From Dipetalonema caudispina (lineage: Eukaryota > Nematoda > Chromadorea > Rhabditida > Onchocercidae), in assembly GCA_013365325.1 (NCBI GenBank), contig JABVXV010000340.1, forward strand, positions 1 through 64,000: 64,000 nucleotides of DNA. The letters are read 5' to 3'. Shown here piece by piece: positions 25,601 to 43,800 of the stretch (position 1 is its first letter; each line of letters starts with the position of its first letter). The position numbers and the translations under genes are program-made. The notes under the pieces were generated by a model. The model saw nothing but the letters and a program-made list of their open reading frames with translations, was not told the DNA's origin and did not search any database.

Positions 25601-27515
25601 TTCCAAACTCCACTGATACCCAAATGAAAGTTAACACAGACGGTACCACCACGACACAACAGGTACTCATATATGGCTTATGCTTCTTTTTAGATTTTAA
25701 TTTTAATTACTTTTTAGTTATTCTTTTCCATACTTTAACTGATATTTTGCTTGTTTACCGCAGCATGAATGTTTCAGACAATGGTCACATCAAAATATTT
25801 CGATTTCGGAGCAGTATTATCAGTACTAAAACAACAAACTACTTTCGATCCATTGGTAATTCATTTATTATAAAAAGATCCCAAACCAAAACAATTTTAG
25901 GATACTAAGAATTTACAAGGACGAAACACTAAAGCAAGTACCAGAAGATTTTGGAACTGTTGGGAATTCGACCGAATTTTGACTAATTCGGATAATCCAG
26001 TTAAATCCTGTTTGCAGTATCATTGCATGCCAGATACAACCGTACACTCAACTTATAAATGAAGTTCATACATTACCTTTCTATTTATTTAGTTTAAGCC
26101 ATCTGATTTTAATGATTTTAATCTTGAAACGTTTTCTTGGATCACTGGGAACTTTTAGAAATCAGCCAACTTATTCCTCAGTAGTGATATGCTGCAAGAA
26201 AAATTTCCCAATTATGGCTGTTCCAATTGTATTTAATTAATGCATTTTGTGTAATGAGTGAATTAATTAGCTCTACTCATCGACACAATATGTCATTCTG
26301 ATATTTACCTAACAACCTTGCAATTTCCAGTCTGGATTAGAAAGCTATTAGATTATCTGTTGAAGAAGTTTCGGTGACGTGAAGCAAATGACCTGGACAT
26401 AAAGAGTTCAGAGCATTTCTGCGGCAATCATTTTTCTGTTTTATGGATCAAAAAAACTTTTCCACTCGAAGTTATGACCCTCCTTCCTATATATGAAACT
26501 TTGTTCATTATCAGACTTTTCTCAATTTTTGAACTTCTAAGACAAGAAGTTCATAACCTTTTTAGGCTCAAAGAAGAGAGAGAAGAGACGATACATTTTT
26601 TAGGCTCAAAATTGGTTCCGCATTCAAATGCCAAGTTCAATGAATTTATCTTCAATATCTCATAACTATCTTCTGATGTAGATCACGAAATTTTTTTAGC
26701 TCATTATCTGCAATGATTTGTCCAAACAAATATTGGAGTAATATCCACGAAAAAAGCTGTGAGAAACCAACTTGGCCAAACTCACCGTCGGTAGTATTTG
26801 GCCGAAGTATCATTCTTCTTCTTATGATACAGATGAGACTGAATTTGATAAACTGTTAAGCATATCTTTGAATAGTTGCCGGTTAACTGTTAGTGAAAAT
26901 TAAAATTTTACACCTCATGAAAGTTTTTCAAAGTCTCGATTTCAGCTTTCGATACCGACATTGCTATCACCGACACTGCTATCACCCGGCCCCTCGGCTT
27001 TTAAACAAATAACTCCGGTTCCAGAAGAGATTACGTCAGTTATAGGCTGCACATCCTACTCAGGAATTCGTGGAATTCAACAAAAAAAGACTATCCAACA
27101 ACTCAATTCCTTATTCTCTTACACCACTGATAATATTTCGCGTAATGCAGTGACGGTAATTTCAAACCTTAGTCCCGATAGCCGTCCTAAAAACTTTTGT
27201 TTCGTGGATTCTGCTTCATCGAATGTATCAGAAAAGTCAAGCGTAAACTGCAACATGTCCGATGTTAGCTTATCATCATCTAATCATTGCATTTCTGAGG
27301 GCGTTATCAAAGCTATTCAACATTATTGCCAGCGACGGGACGCATTTTTTTCACCAGTTCCTGCAGCGGAAAACAAAACAGAAAGATTGGATAGCTTTTC
27401 ACAATCATCAGAAGACAAAACGAGTCAGGAAAATGAGCGAAAAACAGCTGATGATCGAAATACAACGAAAAAAGAGGAAGACGATTTTGTTGATGTTGTG
27501 CAACTTGATGGTTGA
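22657..27515 (+). CDS. C2H2 zinc-finger protein, five fingers
   Basis: Exons: 22657-22671 (MLHNP), 23028-23099, 23328 to about 23520 or beyond, 23620-23797, 24102-24226, 24447-24554, 24650-24839, 24958-25131, 25481-25662 and 26946-27515 (TGA). All junctions agree in phase except the one between exons 3 and 4. About 600 residues. Basic stretch RIRKRRRG near residue 37. Finger 1 is CSVC-x12-HKRVH, finger 2 CKYC-x12-HVAKTH, finger 3 CVIC-x12-HLKNTH (split by an intron), finger 4 CQSC-x12-H-x6-C (C2HC), and finger 5 CIFC-x12-HMRMH. The fingers are spread out with no row of TGEKP linkers; only 1 and 2 are adjacent (linker TNERPFR). The C-terminal 190 residues are Ser-rich, begin with two PTLLS repeats and end acidic (EEDDFVDVV). 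It is likely a nuclear DNA-binding or adaptor protein. I do not recognise the orthologue. The start at 22657 is inferred from frame alone. Confidence 0.75.
26955..26984 (+). repeat. 15-bp coding tandem duplication
   Basis: CCGACATTGCTATCA is followed at once by CCGACACTGCTATCA, one base different, giving PTLLS twice at the start of the last exon of the zinc-finger gene. Confidence 0.85.
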
Positions 27516-30500
27516 TCCATTAACCGTATTCCAAAAATAATGATTTAAACTTGATGATTCATTCAACAAGTGAAAAGGGGGACAGACCAAAAAATTAAAA
27601 AATTAGAACTAATTCTTATGAGCAATCTTTATTTAAACTATGCGGATAATTGTTAGTATGCAGAATTTATTAACATCTAAAGAAATTTAAATTTAAAAGT
27701 TTGGCTGTAACCTCACTTGTTTCTATCAAAAAAAATGTCTTTCACACACATTATTCGACAGTACTTTTGTCTTTGTTCCATTTCGCCATTTCTTTCAATT
27801 TTCATAATCATCATATTTGTTTATCATTTCCATTCCTGCATTTTTTCATCATTTATTGAATCCCCTTCCCCTGTTATAAGTTCCGACAATTTCAAATTGA
27901 GAAAGTACATCTCGCTGTGAAACTCCGAACTACAAAGTTCCAGTTAGTTTGGAAAAATAAAATAAAAAAACTAGAAACCCAAAAGGTTTAACAGCAAACA
28001 AAATAGGCTCTCCCAGATTTGTTAGGAAAAAAATTTAATTGCTGTTTAATTTTGACTGTCTAATTTCGTGAGCTTCCATCATTCTTTGTCTTGAGATCGG
28101 TTTCATTGTTTATAGCTTTGATAAATACTCATGTCTTGTAAAATGTGCAATAATGTGTGACATTATACTGCTTTGTCTCTTTCCGGACATTATAATATTT
28201 CACTTGTGTTGTAATTTATTATTTTAAATTTATGATGTTCATTTATGCTTGATCTAATTTCACCCAAACTGCCCAGCTATTTATTACAAGGGGCCTTAGC
28301 TGAGAAAATCCGTATGGATCTTTGTAAAACGAAGGATGGTGGTAGTAGTGGAATTGTTTTGTTTGTTTAATGCAATGATTATGTTTTCTAGAAGGTTTAA
28401 TAAAACTATCATCAGAGCTATTATGAAAATTTAAAATGAACAAAGGAATGTTATCGGTTGATTGACCATTGCAGTAAGTTTAAATAAGATATCCCTTTAG
28501 GAGCTTAATTTCCTTTGTATCTAAAGTCCGTTTGTTACTAAATCTATTATAATTACTGCTTTTTTTTTTTCTGTACAAACAGTTTTCTCTTTAAATATGA
28601 AATAATTATCTGTCCACATCGCAATGAAGTTCTTTCATCCATTTTATCCATCAATAATTGCCCAATTCAATCGGTCATGTTCGATCACACTTTTTTATTG
28701 GGAAAAATATGAGCTAAGCAACGAATTATAACTAAATAATAACGCACTTATAAATATTAATTCGAGACATTCATTTTAATCTGATTAAATTTTATTTTTG
28801 CCAGAAATTTTAAACTTCTGATATAGGATTGCTAACTTAAACATCCCCAAACGAGTGACCTATTAACACATGCCTTACCACCGAAATTTGCAATGAACTG
28901 GGATTCAGTCTAATCTTATCTCCATTAGTAGTGTTTGTGAAGATGCCAAAGAGGTCAAACAAAGTGTCCAGCTTTATATGAGAGTACCACTTTTACAAGC
29001 CTTGTCCCGAATGTTATCGGAAAAGGTAGAAGAACGTGTATATACCAATACCTATCCGATATTGTTTGCCACCACCTCCCTCCAAAACTTAAACTTATTA
29101 TATCCATACAACAAGTACCGAAGTAGGCTGCGGAGTAATCGATGGATCGGTAACTTTTCTGTGTCGCATTTCCTTTGACGTAATTTTTCGCGTTTCATTA
29201 TTTATCGGTTATTTGTAATGTGAGGGGTTTGACGTATTTTTTAACGCCTAATACGTTACTAAAGTATAGATTTCCGACGTCAGTGATTGACGCAATATCC
29301 GTACGTGAAAGAATCGATAACATGGTAGTAATTAATTTATATCAAGTTTTATTTTTGCTGAGTGTCTCCTTTTCCCGTCACTTTTCTCTCGCTTTCACCG
29401 ACTTAACATGTTCTTCGAAAGCGATCAATCCTTAATTGCTCATAAAGATGGCGCTGAAATAGAAACGAAAGAAAACCATAGATATTAGGAATCTCAGTAT
29501 TAACATTTCATAGAAATGTACGTCAATATTTCTTGTAGATCTTAGTATTGTGAATCTCAGTGTTGCTGTTTTACTGTGCTTCTAGAGAGTGATTTGTAGA
29601 ATTGAGGCTATCTAACCTGCTTAGATTTATGATGAGAGTCACTGTCGATGGATTGAAATGAAGTTCAGTACATCGTGTTTCATGAAATACAGGCTTGACC
29701 TAGCTTGATGTTTCAAAGATGCCTTTTGTACGGTAGCAAATTATAATGCCATTGTATACCTGTTCATTCCCAAGTAGTACAATTCTGAAGTCACAAGAAT
29801 CATTTGCCAATTGTTAAGCACATATTTGTCGAGATCGTCGAGTTTGCGAAGTGACTCTATAGTTTTGCAGTAACGAATCATCACAGAACTTCGGAAACCT
29901 GTTCTTTGAAGAAAGAAGTCCAGAATCCCTCCGGACTGTATTCTTCCTTGACTTTTCATACTTTCCAGCCATCTGAGCTGTACTCTACTGAAATGTCTAT
30001 TAATTCGGACAAAAAATTACCCCAGCACAAAAAACTGTGCAATTTGGATGACATATAAGAAAAATAATATGGAGGAAGCAAACTAGAATTTTGCACTCCT
30101 TTGAATTTTTTAAGTATCTTAGGAACAATGAGGGAAAAGATTTTAGGATGGACAGCGTCTGAATCTTTTAAATTTGAAATGAATACGATGTTCTGAGTGA
30201 GGCCTGGAGCAAATCTTCGTCCCCATTTATCCTGAAATCACTCAATGTTGATGATGCTAAGAAAATTTTTTTTTTGTTGGTAGAAGTTGCAACATTGATA
30301 CCATTAACAGATCGGTGTAGAATATACAGATAGGTGCTAGATAATATGATAAATTTGAATGAAATGCGTGCTTTTGATTCTCTCATCTCTTAAATAAATT
30401 AGTTACTGCTCTTAATCTAACATTTTTACTTAGTAGTTTTTCGATACAATTTTTTTAGAAATTCAGTTAGTCACTGTTAGCAGAAATTGCAATTTTTCTT

Positions 30501-31310
30501 TGCTTATTTTCGCATTGGGTAATGATGGTTTAACTGATGTTTCCTTTTTCTTTTAATTACTCGAATTAATCTTCAAAATTCTGCTTACAAATAATTGTCA
30601 GTAATATGCGCTTTGCATGGAGATTTAAGTAATTACTTTTTCATATTTATGCAAATCACTAGAGGTTCGGCCGATTTTTATTTAAAGTTTGAATCTTGAA
30701 TCTTCTCATGTTTCAAAAGAGAACTGTTAAACCAAGGAGTCACGCAAATTATACTGCAGCGTCTTTCACTAATCATGTTATCTGCTGAAGAAGTTTGTAT
30801 TTTTTGTCATCAAACATGCGAAAATTTTTAGTTTTTATATATTAACTAAGTGGAAATTAGGAGAATTTATATGATATGAATTGTTTTTCTCATTTTCTAA
30901 TATGCATAATATAGATAATAAGAAATAATACGTTGAGTTGTTGTCAATTATTTAAATAAGAGCAGTGCTTTTATAAACGATATTAATTGTATTCATCACG
31001 GAATACGTTAAATTTTTGTATGAGTTTTGCGTCTTTTTTTCTTGCCAATCCAACTCACTGTTGTGGACATCACTAACCATAATGAAACTTTCGATCGGTC
31101 CTCAGCAATGATTACTTGTTTTTATGTTTATGGTAGTTGTTTTAATGCGGTCAATTTCTTTAAACTTTTGTTTTTCCCATATTTTTGTAGATCTTGAAGT
31201 ATGTGAAATTTGTTTGATAATCAACTGACTGCAAATGTGTGTCGTAATAGTTCGTGAATATCTTGAAAGCTTTAATTTTTTTGCATTATTTACTTTCAAA
31301 AATCTGTTTG
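27516..31310. other. 3.8-kb intergenic stretch, possible retroelement relics
   Basis: An AATAAA at 27956-27961 probably ends the zinc-finger transcript. A plus-strand frame at about 28915-29178 reads EDAKEVKQSVQLYMRVPLLQ and has coding character but no partner exons. On the minus strand, about 29700-29830, the piece FRIVLLGNEQVYNGII with an upstream stop resembles the end of a BEL/Pao-type protease domain (LLLGADVYxxII), and 30168-30386 is another open minus frame. These look degenerate. No terminal repeats were found. Confidence 0.35.
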
Positions 31311-31337
31311 CAGGAATAGTTTTGAGGTAAATAATAG

Positions 31338-36100
<4,763 letters not shown>

Positions 36101-36102
<2 letters not shown>

Positions 36103-36106
36103 TAAA
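36101..36106 (+). terminator. AATAAA overlapping the RSPRY1 stop codon
   Basis: The stop TAA (36100-36102) is part of TAATAAA, so the signal begins inside the stop codon. If used, the 3'UTR is about 15-25 nt. Confidence 0.5.
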
Positions 36107-37810
36107 CATTTTTATAATTGAAATCTATTTCGAAATTTAATTTTTATTTCTTGACTTAAATATATGCTTGAGTGATGAAAACTTAGAATATTATTTCTTA
36201 CTCAGTAATTACTCTTGATTTATTTCTTATTTAGACTTCACAGTATTTCTTATGAATATATATCATATTCAATTGAGAGGTGTTAAAAGTAATACGTGCT
36301 TATCTTCTAGTCCTCGCAGGAGTGAAAAATGGAATTGTATAGAATGCAGGGAAAAAGAGAAAATAGCGTGGTTGGTTAATCAGTGTGAATTTTGTATTGA
36401 GCGTTTTTTGATCACAGTATTCAAAACTGTTTTGTTAGCTCAAAATTATTTGTATATCAGAGCAGTTGTGATTGATTTCTTGTCACTTAAGCACAGATCT
36501 AGTTTTGATTGTGAAAATTAAGCTTATTACTTTGAAACATAAGTAGGAAACAGATAAGACTTGATAGGAAACAGCTGGAAATAATTTCCTTTTATGCCTT
36601 CTTATTTACTGGACTGGCAAATTTTGAAATGATACTAGAAATACCTTGTGATTTGATGTTTGCCATTGTATATATAGTTATAATTTCTTACCGGTGAATT
36701 CAGAATTTCGGTGGAAAATTAAATTCGTCTTTGTTACCTATTGATACTATCGCACAATTTTCATATTTATATCGTTTTCTTGATAAATTCAAATGTTTTG
36801 TAATAAAGTGTATTTTCAAAAACTTATTCAAACTAGTTATTTAATGAGAGGGCTTTCATTTAATTTCACTGCTCTCATTTTCTTCTTGATCAATCTTTTA
36901 GAGTTCCAATATTAATATGGGAAAAAAAGCCTTGCTTTACTTGATGCTTTACGTTTTTAATTCATGTATGTTTGTATTTCATCTTGTTTTATCTTTTTTA
37001 TCGCAGTGGTTAGCTAGAATAATCGCTTGTATTATTTTTAAAACTTCCGCTTCCTTCACTTTTTTAATATTTTTAATTTGCATGTAATTAAGTGTTGAAT
37101 TGCAGCGAATTTTGTTAAATGCCAATTTCTTGTAAAAAACTTCGAGAGTTTTTCTGCAGTTTATTTGGCTACTGATGAATATTTTTAAATTATTGCGTTG
37201 AAATGGATTTCTTTGTTAATCGCGATACTGAGCAATTGGTTTTCGATTTTTTTTCAGTTTCTTATCTGAAATGGCATATCAAACCTTAATTACATTGTAG
37301 TAAACTGTTTAGGAATGTCATCATGAATTCAGATAGTGCCTGGACGATGTGTCCGGATCTGTGTACTATTTCTGAAGTATGACGTCTAGTTTATAATTTA
37401 TGATAAATCTTGAAGATTGAAAAGTTGTACATTTTTTGAATTTCTGTTTTCAGAATTGCGTTGTTAGTACTTTTACATAGAAATAAACTATTATATTACT
37501 GCTAGTCTTATTTCGTGTTTCAGTATGGCTATTATTCCTAATTCTGCTTTGTCATTAATCTGCAAATTTAAGACTTAGGTTAGGTAGCATACGTTCGATA
37601 GGTAAAAAAGTAGCTGGAATCTTAGTGAAGTAGCGACCAAGCGTACAATTTTATGGTTATTCTGGTTTAGTTTTCTAATTTTCCTGTAGAATTTGCATAA
37701 GTTGGTATTTTGATAGATATTCTACGAATATTGGACAGTTGCCTGATGTTTATTCCTTACTCATTGAGTAACTTAAACACAGATGTTAGTGTCATTTCAC
37801 TGTTCTGGCT
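36107..37810. other. intergenic, no gene seen
   Basis: Between RSPRY1 and the TFIIIC gene on the same strand. The 89-codon open frame at 36252-36521 lacks splice partners, is AT-biased and shows no domain despite scattered Cys. No other signal was recognised. Confidence 0.5.
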
Positions 37811-37817
37811 TTGTTTT

Positions 37818-37826
37818 TGGTTTCAG
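37818..37826 (+). promoter_or_regulatory. candidate trans-splice acceptor of the TFIIIC gene
   Basis: TGGTTTCAG ends at 37826, eleven bases before the ATG at 37838. The upstream open frame beginning at 37811 runs through this acceptor, so the start was placed at 37838. Confidence 0.45.
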
Positions 37827-37837
37827 ATTTAAGAAAC

Positions 37838-40800
37838 ATGGCCCCTGTAACAAAGATCAGTCGGAAGCGAAAAAGTAAGGTAGAGCTCCTTGATGAAGTG
37901 GAAGTCATCAGTGATCAGGAAGATGAGACGGCGGATGTGTGCGATAATGTATCTGGTTCGGTAAATACAGCTGTAAGATTTCCTTATCCTTAAATTCAGT
38001 CAAATTTTATATTTATGTTCCTAAAATAAAATGTCCAACTATAGAAGTATTTCGCAAAATTTAGGAACAAATTTGTACGAATGAATTCTAAATGATCTCT
38101 TCGTTTTAGGCGGTACGCAAAGCTGTCACCTCTAAAGCGGATCGGTGCCTCACAAATAGTAATAGTAAGTTGATAAAATGATTAAGATTTTAAGATGATA
38201 TTTGCATTTCAAACGAATCGGATACATTGTATAGGAAGAAGTGGTATGATGCTTTGAGAGACCTTATGAATTTGATATCTCGGAAATTGCTCCTTTTTTG
38301 TTAAAAATAACTCATTATTCAGAAAATGCTTACCTTCCATACAAAGAGGGCGAATGGTCGCCACTGTTTCTGTATCGCACTCCGTTCGACCTGACACTTG
38401 CAGCAATACGACAGTCTGGGTCCGAAGGTATAGGGCGCTATGAAATTGGAAAAACTTACGGAATGGATACTACAACAAAAGCCGGAAATCGTCGAGTCTC
38501 AGCAAATATCGTGAATGGAATCAAATCATTTCCTGATCATTTTGGACAATATCAGAAAATGGAAGGCAAAATTAGATGTATAAAGTAAGACTTTTATTTA
38601 AAATATCGGTTTTTCTGCAAAAAAATTTATGTTATATAATACTTAAGACTTCTTTTCCAGGTATTACTGGAAAGTAGCTGCTCATCCAGAGAGTTTCATC
38701 TATCTTTTCAAAAACTGGAAAGCGGTGGTTGGTGATGATTGTCCGTTTAGGATTGGCGAAGTTTTGAAGTTCCCAAATACTAATTTGAGTATGTTTTTTA
38801 AATGTGACTATCTTAAGTTAAAGTGATAGTCAAAGTTGATTTTTTAAAAAGTATTTCATATTACATCCCAAAGTTTGAATTTTTTAATCCACTTATTGAC
38901 AAGGCTTTCATTCAGGTACTCTACGAATGAGTGATGTTTCGTTGCGGCGATTAATTGATATAATGAAAGTTCTGAAGGAACATCGTGTTATTGTGACAAT
39001 TCATCATTTTATGAAAATTATCACAGATATGGAGCTTGAATATGGTCTTCGCTATCAGGTATTTTATGTCATGATTCTTTATTAAAGAAAAAAAATTTTT
39101 TTTTATAGAAACGAATACGCAATGAATTTTGTATTTAGAAATGCTTCAGTTTTGCTTTCAAGAAAAAACAAAAAAGTCTAAATTTTGGTTAAATTTTCCT
39201 ATCCAAATGTCGTATTACATTTACATAGTTATTGCAGCTTCTCTTGTCATTTAGATTGATAAAAAGTCTTTGTTGAAATGTTTGAAAGCACTTGAAAAGA
39301 AGGGCTATCTACACATGTTCCAAACCGTTGTTGTTGAGGAGTTCCGATCGAATAAAGTAAAATTTTACTCTATTAGTTTGTGAATAATGCAGGTGTCAGT
39401 GCTGTCAGCTCTTAGAATATAAATTTCTTCAAAATACAAAATAAAGTGGTTGGCAGATCAGTAGATACCGTTGATTTTCACGATAATTTAATTAAAATAT
39501 ATTTCAATTTCAGATTTTGGTTATCACCGAAAGTGACATAGCTGAAGCGTCACATCCAGAAGTGGAAGCAGCTATTCGCGTAACGATCAGTGAATATAAT
39601 GAAAGAGGACGTGTATTTCCACATGGACAGTTGAGGTTTGTTTTAATTAGAAGAACAGATGCAGAAGATTTGCGGACTTACCGCTGCGTCATTTGGAAGT
39701 ATTCGTGTTCTTTTTTGCCATTTCATATTCATTCGTTTCCTAATGCAAATTTTTTTCCAATTTGGCGCCTTTGTTCTTAGCATATCAAATCGAGTTTGAA
39801 GTTTTGGCGAAAATTTATGAACTATAAATGCATTTGTACTATTCGATTTTAATGGTATGTACAAAGGCTGCTATAGTGCAATCAATTTTTTTTTTATTTT
39901 TTCAAATTGTCATACAGAGTGGCTTATAGTAAAAAAGTATCAAAGTTTAGAAATATAATTTTGCAGACTTAGTCGGAAAAAACCAGAAAAAGATGGGGAC
40001 AAATCATCAGATTTCAGCCCGGAAGATATTGTAAGTATCTTTTCTTACATGTTCATTAACAAAATAAATGTCTTAACAATATGCTACTTCCATTTTTGTC
40101 ACAAATTCTGCACAGTCTTCCTTTCCTCATTTTTTATTTTGTTTCTTAATTTTATTCAAAAAGTAGTTGTCACTAATGACTATTATTTGCAAAATATACT
40201 ATAAATAGTAATTTGAAGATTGATGGTTTTTTTTTTACAAGCTCAATTCAGCCGATGCATATCATCATTTTATTAATAGATATTGAAGTTTGTGAAAATA
40301 GTAAATATCGGTACGCCGAAAATAGTATCGATCTTTGTGAAAAGTATTACTGATTGGAGTATTAATGATTTATATTGTTTAATAAACTATATTGCAGGAA
40401 ATGCTTGAAAATGACAACTTGAAAGAAATGACGATTGATAAAAGACTGGCAATGTTTCGATTGCAAATGATGCGACGCTTATCTATAATTTTTCCTGAGC
40501 AACAGTCTCATGTACGGAATTTACTAATTTCACATTTGCTGTTTCAGCAGCACGTTCAATAATGATGAAATGGTGACAAATACACCGTTTTATGATGCTG
40601 TTCTTTGAAAGGATAGTTTTACTTGAGCATTTGCTAACTCACGAATGAATTAATCTGTAATTTTATCTTGAGCATAGAGTTTTGGTAATTAGAACTAAGT
40701 GGAAAGGGACTTGTGATGAGATAATCGACTCACTTCATTATATAAAAACAAGAAATATCCCCAACTTTGAACGTATCTTGCTTTGACTTTGAATATATAT

Positions 40801-43800
40801 GAAAATTCGACCTCGGGGGCCATAGTTTCCTGTAGGAAATTAGACTCTTTTTAGTTATCCAATATTTACTTCAAATATATCTTCTGTTTTTTTCTTTTGT
40901 GGCTAACAGTAAGCGAAAATTTTATCCAGGAATCCGTTAACCATAGGTTCAACGAAAGGATCACTTTTTTAAGATAGGAGCGAAATTACTTCAGGACAAA
41001 AATTTCGATGATTTTATTAAATACTTTTTGAAATAAATAAGCTAGACTTCCACCAATGTTTATGTTTATATTTTTTTACTAAAATAAGATCAAACTGCTT
41101 GCTTGTTGAAAATTATCCCAGAAACTTGTATGGTAGGTTGTGATTTCCTTCCTTCTTTGTCAGATATTTTGATTATTTCGTACTTTATCGATGCTAAATT
41201 TTCATATGTTTGCAGAATGCTGTAGAGGGTCACTTCGGACTTCAAGGTGAACCACCAGATATCACCAGTGAAACAGGGATCATTCTTCCACAAACTGAAC
41301 ATACAGGTGGAAATACAGTTTTGGTGGATGAAAGTAGTTCAAATTTGGTCTCGCCCAGTGTTTCAGCATCTAACGAGAAGTTGCCAGTGAACAGTCGATT
41401 ATGCAGTGATATGTACGGTCAACAAAATAAAATGATTCGATGTTGTGTAATACATCAGTTAGTATGGCACTGCCTATACGGACTGCCGCAAGGAACAAAG
41501 CCGAATGTGTGGGAGAGGTGAATGGATTTTAATTAAATTCATTGTTTTAGGTCGCTTACTCATACTATGGTAACATAAGTTTGCTTCTTATTGGTGTTGC
41601 TGCGTGAACACCGCTTTTCAGTGTTAATTTAATAAAAATCCAATTTTTAAAATATGCACTATATCATATTGTGTTGGGTTTTAAAACCAATTTAAATTAT
41701 GCGATTTCTAGTAAGATCGTAAAGTGTGTTACCCATATATTAAACAGTCAAGTGAAACGATCTTGACTTCACATGTATTTCCTTTTTAATAAGTATGAAA
41801 TTTGAAGTATTTTTATTTTATTAAGCTGATTGGAAATTTTTAGCTGTATTTGGAGACAAATAGTAGATTATGCATTAGATTTTGGATGTATTAAGATAAG
41901 CGCAGATTTTTATTCTTTGCAATTAATTAACATTGTTAATAAAATATAGTGATTTATAAAGTCGTCAAAATATTCAGCATCAGTTTCAGTTTTGAAATCG
42001 GTATGCTGACTTTCAGGCAAGGATTTCTTCTGGAAAAACTATGGGTTTCTAAAATTTATCAATTTATTCTATTGTCTGTTTAATCATTCTTTAAATTTTA
42101 TTTCATTTGTCAATTCTATTTTCTGCTTATTTTCTACTTTTGTTGATATATGTATAGGTTTCCACCTTACCAAGCGCCTGGAGCGGGAATGCCAGTCAAC
42201 CAGTGTCCGGTTTATGTAGACGATGAATCTCCATATCGTTTCGTACCACCAATACCACCACACCAAGATTTGCCACATGGATGGTTCTTATTGCAAGATT
42301 TGATAAATGTGTTGCCTTTATCGATCTATGTACTATTTGTGAACATGAAGAGTAAGGTAACCTGATTAAAATTCGCTATAAATTTTTCACTTTTGCATTT
42401 CTTCCTGTTTTTTTTTCTGATTTCCATAAAAAATCATGTCTAACCATTTCATTGTTGATCATGCCTAAATAAATTTGTTTTTTTTTTAGGTGGATGTAAT
42501 CGAATCCTATTTGAGGGATCCAATTTTACGGCATATGTTAATTAGTGATCTTCCGATAAATATACGTGTGAAACTGTTGGGTAATAAAAAGGCTGTTTTA
42601 CAGGTACAGATAACGAGGAACTTTAAAGCGCATAGTAGTCATTTAATTAATGTATCCGTTTTTATCTTTTCGAATTATAGTTTAAATTCAAAATTTTTAT
42701 AAATTTATTTGATTATGACCGTAACTTCTTAGTCTTTGATCTTTCAGCTGGAGCATATTTTGCTTACTCTGTGTGGCTTCGGATTGGCAAGGGTGGGTCC
42801 AACTGTAGATGCAAAAAAAGTAACAAGTGTAGAATTGGTAAGGTTTTTCTCTGTCAGAAAGTTCTGAAAGTGATCAATATTTCAACTTCTAGGTTTCCCC
42901 ATTTTTTAGCAGTATTTTTTCCTGTCTCGCAATGGTTATTTGCGCGATACAAGTACTTCGCAGAAGGGATACTGTCGTGTATCAATGCCAATCGATCAGT
43001 ACACCAAATATGAATATGCATTCAACACAATGGATGTAAGCTTGAAGCAACTTTTATGATTTTCTCGATAATGTACTGTGAAAATGGATTATTGGATTCA
43101 AATCTAAATTTCATATTTCAAAAATTTCTTAATACTGATGAGAGGATTAAACTACGGCTGAAGGAAATCTTGTAATATTGCTCTATTTTGTCATATGATT
43201 TTTTAATTTTTAAATTCCAGTTGTTTACAGGATGTAATCAGTTATTGGCATCATCTACGCGCAATTGTGCAAAGCACACCATTATCGTTCAGAATGGAAA
43301 CAGCTGTTAGTTTTTTTCGAATTTACCTTCTGCATCTGATTTTAGTACTGCTTTCTGCAAATCTATGAGCGTTTCTGATTTTTCGGCGAAGTGTTTGCTT
43401 TGGGTTCTTAAGTTTCATTCCAAATTTTAGAATGCTACAGTATTTTTCAAAACACCGGAAAGTTTTTTATAAACCAGTAGTACCAAGAAGGGAAACCAGT
43501 AAAAAATCGAATTTATAGTTATGAGTTCATTAAGTTCATTTCTAACTCTTACTAAAGGATTTTGCTGGGTTCTATTGAACATAATTTTATGTAATTTCCA
43601 GCAAGAAGATGTACGACTCTATAAGAAATATACTATTGGAATGTTCGATCGATCTCAAATTGTAAAACCTTTCGACGACCTGTCAACAATCTTTTCACCT
43701 ATTTCACCTCATGATGGTTGCGCAGGTTTTGACTCCTCATTTTTTATGTAAGTTCATTTTTTTCAGGTAAGCTCGATTAATGAAAAAACGATTTTTTATT

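Noticed and set aside
25754..25820. Possible extra exon of the zinc-finger gene (HECFRQWSHQN)
   Set aside because: A good acceptor (TTTACCGCAG) is present, but no donor keeps the phase to the next exon and a stop follows soon.
36252..36521. 89-codon frame with several Cys after RSPRY1
   Set aside because: No Cys spacing matching a zinc-binding domain, no splice partners, and AT-biased composition.
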